Assembly: GCA_029961685.1 (NCBI GenBank)
Contig: JARWKL010000002.1
Span: 16,150,908-16,214,907 of the forward strand
Direction: 5' to 3'
DNA from: Aristolochia californica
Taxonomy: Eukaryota; Streptophyta; Magnoliopsida; Piperales; Aristolochiaceae
DNA length: 64,000 nt
Shown here: positions 10,062-20,109 of the stretch, one piece after another
Layout of the letters: the number at the start of each line of letters is the position of its first letter
How positions within the stretch are numbered: the stretch's first letter is position 1
Notes under the pieces: model-generated
The model's input: the letters and a program-made list of their open reading frames with translations, nothing else
Told to the model about the DNA's origin: nothing
Databases searched by the model: none
Program-made: the position numbers and the translations under genes

Positions 10062-11602
10062 TTTTATAAAGCTAAGAGGTTTAGCTTTTGTTTAATTCTT
10101 TTGATCTTGCGTCTTAGTTTATAGGCGCGATCATTATATCTCATCCACTAATAATGGTACATTACTTGGGATGGGATTGTGTCATCTTCAGGTTGAAGAG
10201 TATCTCTTTGATGTAGAGCGAGAGCTAGGCTTTCTCTACAAAATTCGAAATGTTCTAATAGTTTCCACCTATAGATCATTCTGGTGTCCAAGGTGTAAAA
10301 GGGGTTTTATACCTTGATGGACTAGGAGAACCTAAACGTTCTTTTAATGTTAAGACTTCGGTTAGAAGTCCTTGCATTTTATCTTTGTTTAGATTATCTA
10401 AACTTTGTTTTAGTTCTGTTAATTATTTATGTTAAATTTATGGAAAAGAAAAATACTTCATTGACTTATTCTAATCAGTGTACATGAACCTCTATTTATA
10501 ATAGATGAAGGTAGTAGAGTCCAATTACAATAAAACTATCTTTGTCCCAACTACACCCAAACTCTAACATTTAAAGATAAGTCCTAGCATAATTAAATGA
10601 CTCAATATAGATAAAAGACAAACATAAATCTAACTAAAACTCTTCTAGGATGTGACCATAAGATAAAGATGCCTTTGTGAGTCCTTCTTGATCTTCTAAT
10701 TGATATGATAAGGATGTCAACTCACGGTAATCATTGTGGGTCCTACTTCTTATGTGTTTGAGCCCATCTTGTGGGTCTTCCTTTGTTGTGTGGCCCATCT
10801 TATAATACTCTTAGATATTGTGTGGCCCATCTTATAATACTCTTAGATATTGTGGGCCTTCCTTGGTCGTGTGGGCTTGGGTATATCTTCCAACACTTTA
10901 AAGAAAACAGGACTATTTCCATGGTCAATTTTTTCTAGAATATTTTCTAGGATAGTTTGACATTTTATTATTTCTCTATGTTTATATTCATCATAGACGA
11001 AATCAACTTTCTTCTGTAGACTGTCTATAGCATTTTCTAATCTATTAAGGGTCTTTTCATAAGACTCTAAGGTTTTGTTGGAATAGGTGATTATGTCACT
11101 ATTTCCTATTTATGAGCTTAAATCTTTGTATGGGTTATGTGTCGTCATCGATGTGATTTGGAACATAGGCATTAGGCCTTGGGTTTCCTATTCTTTCGAA
11201 AAGGAATTGGTAGTTGCTCTACTGGTAGAGGTAGAGGGCATATCCTATTCGAGGGAAAACTTGATCAAGCAATGGTGATTACTAGTGTTTCTTCTATCTC
11301 CTTTATGGTTTTTCGAGAGAGGGGAAGGCGTCTGGGTGCCAAAGGTTAGACTACCCATTCAGTTGGCCAAGTTAACTCTCTGGGGTCGAGTTCTTCTATG
11401 GTCAAGTTTTCAGAATAACCAATATTTATGGCTAATTCTGTGATTTTCTTTGAATTTTTAACTGGAACCTTTCTAGTGTTGATTCCTCTAGCTACAACAC
11501 ATATAACTATGCGCATAATTCATCTTCCTGGTTGAATTCCATTTTTTTTACCAGTTGTCTGTGTAGATTTTTAGGGACAAGGTATCCTGGTGATGACTTG
11601 CA
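10062..11602 (-). pseudogene. Movement-protein end and linker of pararetrovirus (arm copy 2)
   Basis: Colinear with plus-strand 2,056-3,060 in inverted orientation; for example the block around 11,495-11,590 matches 2,085-2,170. Similarity begins at about 11,602, so the movement-protein core itself is absent from this copy. The sequence is full of stops and is interrupted by the solo LTR at 10,430-10,895. Confidence 0.55.
10430..10895 (-). mobile_element. Solo LTR inserted in viral copy
   Basis: A 466-bp block starting TGTTAAATTT and ending TTCCAACA interrupts the viral sequence. The other viral arm (near 2,740-2,765) provides the empty site. Target duplication is ATTTA (10,425-10,429) against CTTTA (10,896-10,900), 5 bp with one mismatch. 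Orientation is minus: read that way it has TATAAATAGAGG (about 10,490-10,502) and TG...CA ends. A 32-bp unit is tandemly doubled at about 10,797-10,860. A related LTR piece lies in the hAT-like element near 35,930-36,145. Confidence 0.75.
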
Positions 11603-13181
11603 TAATTTAATATATTTTATCACCTTTTTACTTTAAAACTTAGTCTAATTTTATTTATTTTCATTGATTTTAGGATTCATTGTTGTTTTTTAAATGTTAT
11701 GTCAGATTTGAAGAAAATAAAGATATAAATTTTATTGGTGCAATTTGAGGATAAAGGACGGGAACATTTCGCTAGCTTGATTCGGGTGATTCCGGGTCTC
11801 GGCAGGACAGGAGCGACCCGGCTCATTAATTGTGAGTCCTTAGGAAAAACTAAATTATTCTACGGTCTCTTCTTCCACGGAACAGAACAAAACTTCTCGT
11901 CGCCTTATTCTTCGGCGAAAAACTAGAGACTCCCGATGGATAAAAGCAGTGAAGATACAATCCAGAGAGGAAAACGGAAAAAAGAATTAATCTGGTTGCA
12001 TGATTCCGATATGAAAAAGAACGAAAGGATTTTACGAAAGGATTTTACGGAAGAAGGAACGGGATTGGAAGCTATCTGTTTTGAGCGAGTTCCACGCATC
12101 GCACGGACGCGGGGATGATAGAGGGAAGATTTCGCTGGTGTTGTGGAGGATGAGCGGCGACAGAGGTGAGGAATTTTTTTGCTGGTGTTTTCCGAAGTCG
12201 CAGACGGGAGAAAAACAGAGACGGAGAAAAGGACTGAGGGGAATATTTCGCTGGTGTTGAAGAAGACGCAGACGGGAGGATCGCGTTTGTTGAGTGAATA
12301 TTTTCCGGTGGTTTTTTAAGGAGAACTGCGACTGCGGGAGAGAGAGCACGCTGAAACAGAGGACGATAACAGAGGACGAGCGGCATTTGCGATTCGTATT
12401 TTTTTCAGTGTTCATTTTTTCTTCCTTTATTCTCAAAACAATTATGGTGAATTCGTTTATGTTGAATTTAATTTTTAGTATGAACTAAATTTTATTTATT
12501 CTAGGAAAATGACGTAATATAGTTCCGAATTATGCTTGATTTTCTATGCTAATTTAAAGTAATTCTTTCTTTATTTATCTGATTTATTCTGAGTTTATTG
12601 CTTCTAGTTAACTGGTCATTAATTAGATGATGTTAATCTTATGATTTGCAATCGAAGAGGGAATTATAGGATAGATCTAGAATATTTCAGCATAGGTAAA
12701 TATAGAGATTGAAAGACTTGTATGAACCTATGTAGTATTGAAATCATGAGTCTTATTGCTTTCTTGCTTTATTAATTTGTATACTTTGTGTGAAATGATG
12801 AACAAGAATAATTTCCAATTGACTATCGAAAGAGGCTTTTGGATGAATTAGAGATTTACTAATAAACATAAAGAATTAAATTAAATTAGTTAGACGAGTA
12901 AAGTATAGTGAGGAATTAGGTGAAATCGATTTCCTAGAAGTTTTCTTTCCCATTAATTTGATCTTCAAACATCATTTTTTTCTTTCCCTTTGCATATTTT
13001 GCTTTGAATTTATTTTATTTTGAATTGCAATTACAAAAATCTTAGTGATTTCTCTAGATAAAATTAAGATTAGTATAATTTTGGTATTTGTCAAAAGTAA
13101 GTTACCAATCTCTAAGGACAATACTTTTCTCATCACTTTACTATAAAACTACGATACTGTGCACTTGTAGTTTTGTACCGA
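11603..13181. other. No gene recognised
   Basis: AT-rich sequence with a more GC-balanced part at 11,740-12,400. Short frames at 11,936-12,118 and 12,032-12,436 have no recognisable domain and unlikely composition. The end (about 13,085-13,180, ATCTCTAAGGACAATACTTT to TTGTACCGATCAA) resembles non-coding tails seen in plant retroelement leaders, but I cannot assign it. Confidence 0.4.
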
Positions 13182-13920
13182 TCAATTATGCTCAAAGAAA
13201 ATGACAATCTAGTCTGTTTAGCTAAGGGAAAACCGTACAATTGTTTGAACTACAAGAGTTTTTTATTAAAAATAAATAAATAAAATAGATACTTTATTTG
13301 AAGGATGCCCGAGACGTTGATGCCAAATACCAGATAAAGAATGTATGATGCCAAATACCAATGGTGAAAGCTTACGTGTCACATTTGATTGTGTACATGT
13401 GCAATTGATCCGTCAAAATTAGGTATTTATGATATTAAGTTGAAAAATTGGTTATTTGTGTTATTATTTTTTTTATGCCAAATACCAATGGTGAAAGCTT
13501 ATGTGTCACCTTTGACTGTGTACATGTGCAGTTGACCAGTCAAAATTAGGTATGTGTGATATTAAGTTGAAAATTTGGTTATTTGCGTTATTATTTTTTA
13601 AAAAAATGGGTTGTACACTAGAGGAGATGCTTGGTCCACTAAATTCACTATTGACTATATGGGAATTGGGATTATTACTAACAAGGCAGCATCCAAGCAT
13701 ATTTCCTCTATGATCCATCCTTATAAGTACTACATTTATTAAAAACAATTCAATGAAATAAACAGAATTAAATGAGCATAATTGCCAAAAATAAAAATAA
13801 ATCACTTTCCCATTCCCCCCCCCCCCCCACAGATGTTCGTCTTCTCCTACTCTTCACCAATGCAAGCAAAGAAAGAGACAATTAATCTATTTATAACATA
13901 TAACATATATATATATATAT
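13182..13920 (+). repeat. Segmental duplicate of 47,470-48,150
   Basis: Begins with an antisense host-copia GAG-pre-integrase remnant (TTATGCTCAAAGAAAATGAC onward), then two tandem partial copies of a MULE-type MITE end (about 13,340-13,470 and 13,478-13,600), then a block from GGGTTGTACACTAGAGGAGA to an AT dinucleotide repeat (about 13,900-13,922). The same order occurs beside the P450 gene at 47,470-48,150. This copy lacks the roughly 53-bp LTR end present there, and has 14 C at 13,816-13,829 where the other copy has 5. Confidence 0.8.
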
Positions 13921-13922
13921 AT

Positions 13923-14149
13923 AATTATTCTTAGGTATTCAATTATTTTCTTACCTAATTTTTAATTATTTAATTAGTTAATGTATTTAATGCTAATTAA
14001 TTCACTAATATTATAGCTCTGATCAAATAGTTTTGTATTACAACAAGGTTATTTGGTTTGTGAATACAAGAATTAGTTATATAATTCGACTTTATTAAGT
14101 TTTATTGATTAATTCTTCACTAATTAATAGGTCATCGGGTTGAGAGAAG
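13923..14149. other. AT-rich spacer
   Basis: AT-rich sequence rich in ATTAATTAATT motifs between the duplicated segment and the copia-1 LTR. I see no gene. Confidence 0.4.
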
Positions 14150-14662
14150 AGAAGAAGAAGAGAAAAAGGTGTGCGCCAAGCAAAGAGAGAGATATTTACT
14201 CAAGAATGAATTGTAGAACTTGATTAATTTTGAATTACAATACCTCGATTTATAGTAGAAGAAGTGATAGAGTCCTTATACAATCAACCTTTGAGTCTCC
14301 TAATTACATTCCAACTCTAACTCTCTAAGATAATTCTATCATAAAAAGATAATACAATCTACTAGAGGTCTAATATAACTTGAACTCCAACTCTTCTTCA
14401 ATCACGTGGACATAAGAGAGGAGGCTGGCTCGTGGTCTTATCTTTGTGGGTCCCACATGATCTTCCAACTCATATTGATAAGATTACCAACTCATGGTAT
14501 CTTTGTGGGTCCCACTTGATCTTCAAGTCTTCTAACTTATTTCAACTTGTGCCTCTTATCTCTTAACTCATGCTAGCTTAGTTGAGGACTCTACTAGGCA
14601 TCCCACGTCCTTATGGTGGGTCCCACCAACTCGTGAACCATGGTGGGTCCCACATTGTAACA
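14150..14662 (-). mobile_element. Copia-1 LTR (3' LTR, minus orientation)
   Basis: Read on the minus strand it starts TGTTACAATGTGGGACCCAC, the same start as the copia-2 and copia-3 LTRs, and carries several GTGGGACCCAC motifs. The adjoining CCCCCTCAAGCTGGGGG is the polypurine tract (minus sense GGGGG). Overall sequence is more diverged from copia-2/3 than those are from each other. The far (left) end is not sharply defined. Confidence 0.7.
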
Positions 14663-15188
14663 TTCCCCCTCAAGCTGGGGGTGAGAAAACATCATAGATA
14701 TCCAGCTTGCTACAGATGGTGGACAAAATTGTATGAGTGACTGGTTTGGTGAGAATGTCTACAACTTGAATTTGTGATCATATATACTTTAGAGATAAAA
14801 GACATGCTTAAAACTTTTCTCATATAAAATACCAGTCCACTTCAATATGTTTTGTTTTTTCGTGGAAGATTGGATTTAATGTAATGTGTATTACTGCTTG
14901 ATTATCATAATATAGATCCATCAAAGCTTCTTTGTAGAATCCCAATTCACTGAGAAGAGATCATATCCATAGGAGTTCACTAACAGTGTGTGCCATGACT
15001 TTGTATTCTACATCTGCACTAGACCGTGCTACTACATTTTGGTTCTTGCTTCTCCATGTAACCAAATTCCCTCCAACCAACGTACAAAATCCTAAAGTGG
15101 ATTTCTTCTCATCCGGGGATCCTACCCAGTTTACATTTGAGAATCCTTCGATATTGAAGTGACTATGATTTTTATAGAGAAATCGTAA
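14663..15188 (-). pseudogene. Copia-1 RNase H end (truncated)
   Basis: Minus-strand translation shows the copia RNase H C-terminus: the GNLVTWRS-type and VVARSSA-type blocks, then an LLWI..LLSELGFYKEA-like block. It is closely related to 23,495-24,010 but truncated near 15,188, where a CACTA-like fragment begins. The rest of pol and the 5' LTR are missing. Confidence 0.65.
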
Positions 15189-15189
15189 T

Positions 15190-15692
15190 TTTTTTTATTT
15201 CATACTATTTTTCTCTTTTCATTTGTCCTTGTGTAGAGGAATGAAACTCAACTAAATAACTTGGAAATTTATTGTTTATCCCAGAGAATTATGAAATTCA
15301 CTAGGAGAAGTTTTCTCCCCTTCTCTTTTTTTCCTTTTCTTCATTCTTCATCTTTTCCCCATATTCTCATTTTTTTTTTCCTTTTTGAAAGATGAGAATC
15401 AAACTGAAAAGACGGGAAAAATATTTTCCCAAAGAATTTTGAAATATTTTGGGAGAGGGGTCCCTCTCCCATTGAATTTTCAAACTTGTTAGGAAATATT
15501 TTCTTTTATTTTCTCTATGTTGTTTCTCAACCTTTCCTTCTTCCCCTTGTTTTCTTCTTCTCCTTCTTCACTTTTTTTTTCCTTGTGAAAGAAGATAATA
15601 AATTTGGTAAAGATTGTTAATTTAATGTGCTCTTAGCGAATTCTGAATTTTGCTATGAAATTTTTTTTAAAGTCTCTCTTTGAAAATAATTA
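15190..15692 (+). mobile_element. CACTA-like fragment 1
   Basis: Same sequence as the inner part of the elements at 17,087 and 50,941, including AATGAAACTCAACTAAATAACTTGG-type text and the GGGAGAGGGG(T)CCCTCTCCC palindrome (about 15,450-15,470). The terminal CACTA motif is absent here. It abuts the truncated copia-1 pol on the left and an AT-rich tract on the right. Confidence 0.55.
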
Positions 15693-16500
15693 TATAATGA
15701 ATTAATTCATTGATACATTAATTTTTTAGTACGATTAATTATATTTTTCATTTTCCTTTCATTTTCCAAATTTTTAATAATTAATTTATTTATTTCCCGT
15801 TATTTTTATATTTTAATTTTTTTAATCTTTTTCCATTTTTATTTTTTTCCTAACCTTTTTTCTTTATTTTTCATTTTCTTTACTCTTTTCACATTTTAAA
15901 TTTTTTTTCTTTTTTTATTTTTTTATTATTTTAGTCTTTAATATTTATATACTTTTTATTTTAATTTTTACTTAATTTTTCTTTTATATTTATTTTTAAT
16001 TTTTAATTTTCTTGTTATTCCTTTTTCCTTATTCGTTTACTTTTTATTTTCCCCCTTTTTCATTTTTATCTTTTTCTTTTTACTTTTTCCCCTTATTTTC
16101 TCTCTTATGTTCTCCCTTTTCTCTTTTTTTTCAGCTTTTTCCTTTTCCCATCCTCCCTTTGGGTCTAGTTCATTCTAGTTTGATCTAGTTTAATTTTATC
16201 TTTAATCATGTTTTTAATCATGCTTTAATCGTACTTTTAATCATGTTGTTTAATCATATTTTTACTAATGTTTAATTATGCTTATGTTCTGTTTTGATTT
16301 TTAATTATGTTGCTTGAGACATTGAAGTGTTATAAAATGTTTTTCATGTAGCAAGGAGAAAAAAACTCATCATGAAGGAGGGGGAATACGATGGGACCGT
16401 TGTATGGATTTTATTATAATCGTTTACTAGGTTGGGTGGTCTAGGGAGGGTAGAGCATTCAAATAAATTTGTGTCGGCCCAAGTGGCTTCTTAGGGGATG
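15693..16500. other. T-rich low-complexity region
   Basis: Strongly T-rich DNA with TTTTTATTTT runs. A short block at about 16,160-16,290 (TTTAATCATGTTTTTAATCA and neighbours) is repeated in the same orientation at about 21,520-21,640. No gene seen. Confidence 0.5.
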
Positions 16501-17045
16501 GGGGGTGTGAATTGAGTGTTGACCATATATTGACTCCCTTATTGCTTTTAATGATAACAAAATTTAGTAGATCTAACAACTTGCAAAACTAAGTAGTTTA
16601 GATATTTTACTTTCAAGAGTCAATGCATCTCAATTTCAAAAGATTCAAAACAATCAAGCCTACTCAAGATCTTAAACAACATTGATGGGCGTCTCTTGAA
16701 GAAACACCCACAAAGAAGAAGACAACGAGAATACTAGAGTTCAAGTAGTCAAAAGTCAGTCACAAATGTCAGAGAGAATTCCTAACTCCATTCTTTAAGA
16801 ACAATAGTGAATATGGAGCTTTAGGTCATCCATTGCATTGAAACAAGTTTAGGAACATCATAAACATCCCTTAGAACATGTTAGAGCACTAAGACAAAAT
16901 CATTCTCATGCTTTTAGAGTCAACTTAGTTGAACAAGAACTGGAATGATCGATCAACCATTGTCCAGACAAGTGAATTTCACAAGGATTGATCGATCATC
17001 CACATGATTTATCGATCAGACAGAACCATTGCATAGCGATTTCAA
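16501..17045 (+). repeat. LTR-like segment, inverted partner of 22,210-22,770
   Basis: Contains the TGACTCCCTTATTGCTTTTA / ATGATAACAAAATTTAGTAG block and GATCGATCA-rich text typical of the long LTRs of Maximus/SIRE-type copia elements. The same features occur in reverse orientation at 22,210-22,770, diverged by eye. No TG...CA ends or target duplication could be set, so an LTR identity is a suggestion. Confidence 0.4.
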
Positions 17046-17086
17046 AGTTCTTCATCTTACGATCTTGCTCCTCAATACGTCGTACA

Positions 17087-17598
17087 CACTACAAGAAAAA
17101 CATGTTTAGCCAATAAAAAATCCAACATCGAAATCAAATTTGCTAGTAGAAGTGGACTTTTGCTAGCGAATCTAAAATTCGTTGGGAAAAGTAAAGTTTC
17201 TCTAAGTGAATTTAAAAATTTGTTGGGTGATCTCTTCTTGCGAATTTTTATCCTTCTCGAAAAATGCTTCTCCCAAAATTCAATGCGAGAAATCTTAAAA
17301 CCTTTTCCAGCGAATTTCAATTTGTTGGAAAAGATTTTGTATTTTTTTTTGTATTTTTCTCTTTTTTTATTTTATACTCTTTTTTCCTCTTTTCATGGGT
17401 CCTTTTGCAGGAATAAAACTCAACTAAATAACTTGGAAAATAATATTTCTCCTAGAGAATTATGAAATTCACTAGGAGAAGTTTTCTCTCCTTTTCTTTT
17501 TTCCTTTTCTTCATTCTTCACCTTTTTCCCATATTCTCTATTTATTCATTTTGAAAGAAGATAATCAAATTAAAAAGATGGGAAAAATATTTTCCCAA
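17087..17598 (+). mobile_element. CACTA-like element end, fragment 2
   Basis: Starts with CACTACAAGAAAAACATG, the characteristic En/Spm (CACTA) terminus, followed by subterminal short inverted motifs of the form GCGAATCTAAAATTCGTTGG. It is homologous to 50,941 onward. It stops abruptly at about 17,598 where pararetroviral RT/RNase H sequence begins. No transposase is present. About 45 bp before the terminus are also shared with the 50,941 copy. Confidence 0.65.
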
Positions 17599-17599
17599 T

Positions 17600-18110
17600 G
17601 AAAGACTGCAAAAGAACCCTGCTCCTTGGACCATAAAGCATATTATGGCCATCCAAGAAATTAAAGCTCGAGTTAGACAGTTACCTTGTCTTACCTTGGC
17701 CAACCCACAATGGAAGAAGGCATTTTGAAACTGATGCTTCACATATTGGATATAGGGGAATATTTAAACAATTAAATCCAAAATCTAATAAAGAAGAATT
17801 GGTACAAATTTTGGCCTTTGGAAACAAGCGCAATTGAATTATTCAATTGTTAAGCAATAAATTTTTGCTATTGTTAAATGTATTCGTAAATTTCAGGACG
17901 ATCTACTTAATCAACAATTCCTTCTAAGAGTAGATTGTTCTACTGCCAAACAAATTCTTAAAAAGATATAAAAATTTTGGCATCAAAACAAATATTTGCA
18001 CAATGAAAGGCGGAATTAAGCGCCTTTAATTTTGATATCGAATATATCAAGGGCGAAAATAACTCTCTACCTAATTTTCTCACTTGTGAATTCTTGCAGG
18101 GATAACAAAA
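17600..18110 (+). pseudogene. Petuvirus-like RT thumb and RNase H
   Basis: Plus-strand translation gives KNPAPWTIKHIMAIQEIKA (RT thumb), then in a shifted frame FETDASHIGYGGIFKQLNPK (RNase H start with catalytic Asp), AQLNYSIVKQ, FQDDLLNQQFLLRVDCSTAK and an end resembling FNFDIEYIKGENNSLPNFLT. The last block is the standard RNase H ending of petuvirus/badnavirus-type caulimovirids. Several stops and at least three frame changes show decay. This is a different lineage from the copy at 970-11,600. Confidence 0.7.
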
Positions 18111-19410
18111 TGTCACATTTTCCTTACATGGGACATCCTCTCTCTGCTAGAGGAGAAACATGCCCTAGCAAGTCCAATCCCAATAAAGGGATAAATAAAG
18201 GGAAAAATAAAGTTCCCGAAGCATCCTCAACGTCAATGAAGGACGCAGTTCTAGCAAACCCCATTTTTACAACCCTTCCAATTTCGGATAAAATTCCGAT
18301 CATCAATCGCGAGGATATAGTCGTGACTACTGATCCTTGGAAAAATGTTCCAAGTGGTTAAGAGAATCCTTCCTCCCAATAACCAACCACAAATCATGGT
18401 TTGATTATGAGGCAATATGAGCTCATACCCAATTTGTGACCAATCATCACACTTTGTCCAATATTAACAAAATGGGCAGTCCAATTTCCTATAGTAGCTA
18501 GACAATAACCAAGTTTATCTCTCAGATGATTTAGGGCAAGCATAATATTTCTGATGAAGAAATTACTCCTAATAATAAGGGATTCAATTATTGGGATTAA
18601 GTAAATGCGTGGTCCAACATGTTTTTTTACCAAAATCCTACAAATAAACATACAAGGTTTATTGCACTCAAAGTTGAAATTAAGAAGCACCTACAAAATA
18701 AAATACCAATTCCTTTATGGGTATAAAAATGGTGGGCTAAATTGGGGCCACCAATCTCTATTCTTCCTGAACCCAATTCAGGATTTATATGGTCAATGGT
18801 GAGTCATTCATCCTAATATTAAGGATGTTCAGAATTTGGTGAAAGGATTGGATGCATTCCTTTTCTTTATAGAATTTTCTTTCATGGATATGAAAATAGG
18901 GTTTGAAAATTGCTTTCAATGAACTATAGCTGCCAATCATGCAACATAATTTCCATGTATGTATGCGGGGTAAACTTCCCACTACAACCATTGAAGAAAA
19001 GATTACAGAAATTAAGGTTGTAATTCTCAAATATAAAAATCTAACTCCTCAATATGTGGAACCTTTGACAAAGATGTCACCCTTTGATATTATCAAAGCG
19101 CAATTAAAAGAAAATTTTCCTAACATATCTGGAGAAGAACTACTCATCAAAGCTCTTGACTCTATTGAAGAGAAGTTTTTATCATAATGAAATAAAAATT
19201 CTAAAGATGACAATATGTCAATCTCTGCCCATGAGTCCTCTAAGGAAAGCAGTCAAGATGGTAATTAGGATGAAGAAGTGGGTTTTAATCCATAATCAAA
19301 ACCCGAAGACCATGATGCATCGCTTGGTGACTACTGAGATGCCATGATTCACAAAGTTCAATCATGAACTAAGAAAAAAAATTCTTACGGATGAACAAGC
19401 AAAACGTTTA
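18110..19410 (+). pseudogene. Petuvirus-like ORF after RNase H, broken
   Basis: Begins at ATG 18,110 (MSHFPYMGHPLSARGETC), open to 18,361, then continues in other frames: a Trp/Phe-rich block WSNMFFYQNPTNKHTRFIAL and PIPLWVYKWWAKLGPPISIL at about 18,614-18,790, and a helical block at 18,939-19,187 (ITEIKVVILKYKNLTPQYVE). Similar Trp-rich blocks are known from endogenous petuvirus-like ORFs of plants; function is uncertain. No intact frame remains. Confidence 0.55.
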
Positions 19411-20100
19411 TCAGATCTCCAATCCAAATCTTAGTCTTGATACAAGAACAAGACATCTATTTCTAAATTCTATGAAATATTTAAGAGAAGGAAAAGAATC
19501 AAAACATAGGATGCATACAATAGGACTCCCTAATCTTTTGGGAAAACAATAAAGGTGTCAAATCATCAAACTCATAATGGAAAAACGCTACAAAAAAGTA
19601 GTTGACAATTGACCAATCAGGGTCATAAAAGAAGCATCTTTTGATTATAATGACAAATAAATCTAAATGTCATATAGTTAGATCACCATAATAAAAAAGA
19701 TAGACCATAAAATTGATGACTTAAAAAAAGTAAAAATTGACTACTACACATCAAAAGAAAAATTTTCATTTACCGGTAGGTCACATTAGCTACAGTATTT
19801 CCTGGCAGGTTACATCAACTACAATATTGCAACATCGACATCAACTGCCACCACAATGTCTACAATCATAGAAGGCACATCAGCAGTCGCCACCACATTG
19901 TCTACAATAATGGAAGACGCACGTCAAAATTTCCTCACTGGATTTCAAAAGAAGTTGAAATTAATGTAATTTCTTCTTAAAAATCTAGGTTCCAAAAGCT
20001 ATAATTAGGGAACCAGTTTGTGTGTTTAGGCATCACTTGAAAAGGTCGGAAGTTGTCTCCAAGGTTGCTTCAAGGTTTCTCTAATTGTAAGACTTTCTTT
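19411..20100. other. Junction between opposed viral pieces
   Basis: Sequence between the plus-strand and minus-strand Petuvirus-like pieces. Short degenerate repeats such as CATCA.C..CCACCACAATGTCTACAAT occur twice at about 19,845-19,915. No gene found. Confidence 0.4.
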
Positions 20101-20109
20101 CTTTTCTTT

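Noticed and set aside
12032..12436. 134-codon minus-strand frame
   Set aside because: Ser/Leu/Pro-rich with two overlapping alternatives; no domain and no conserved context.
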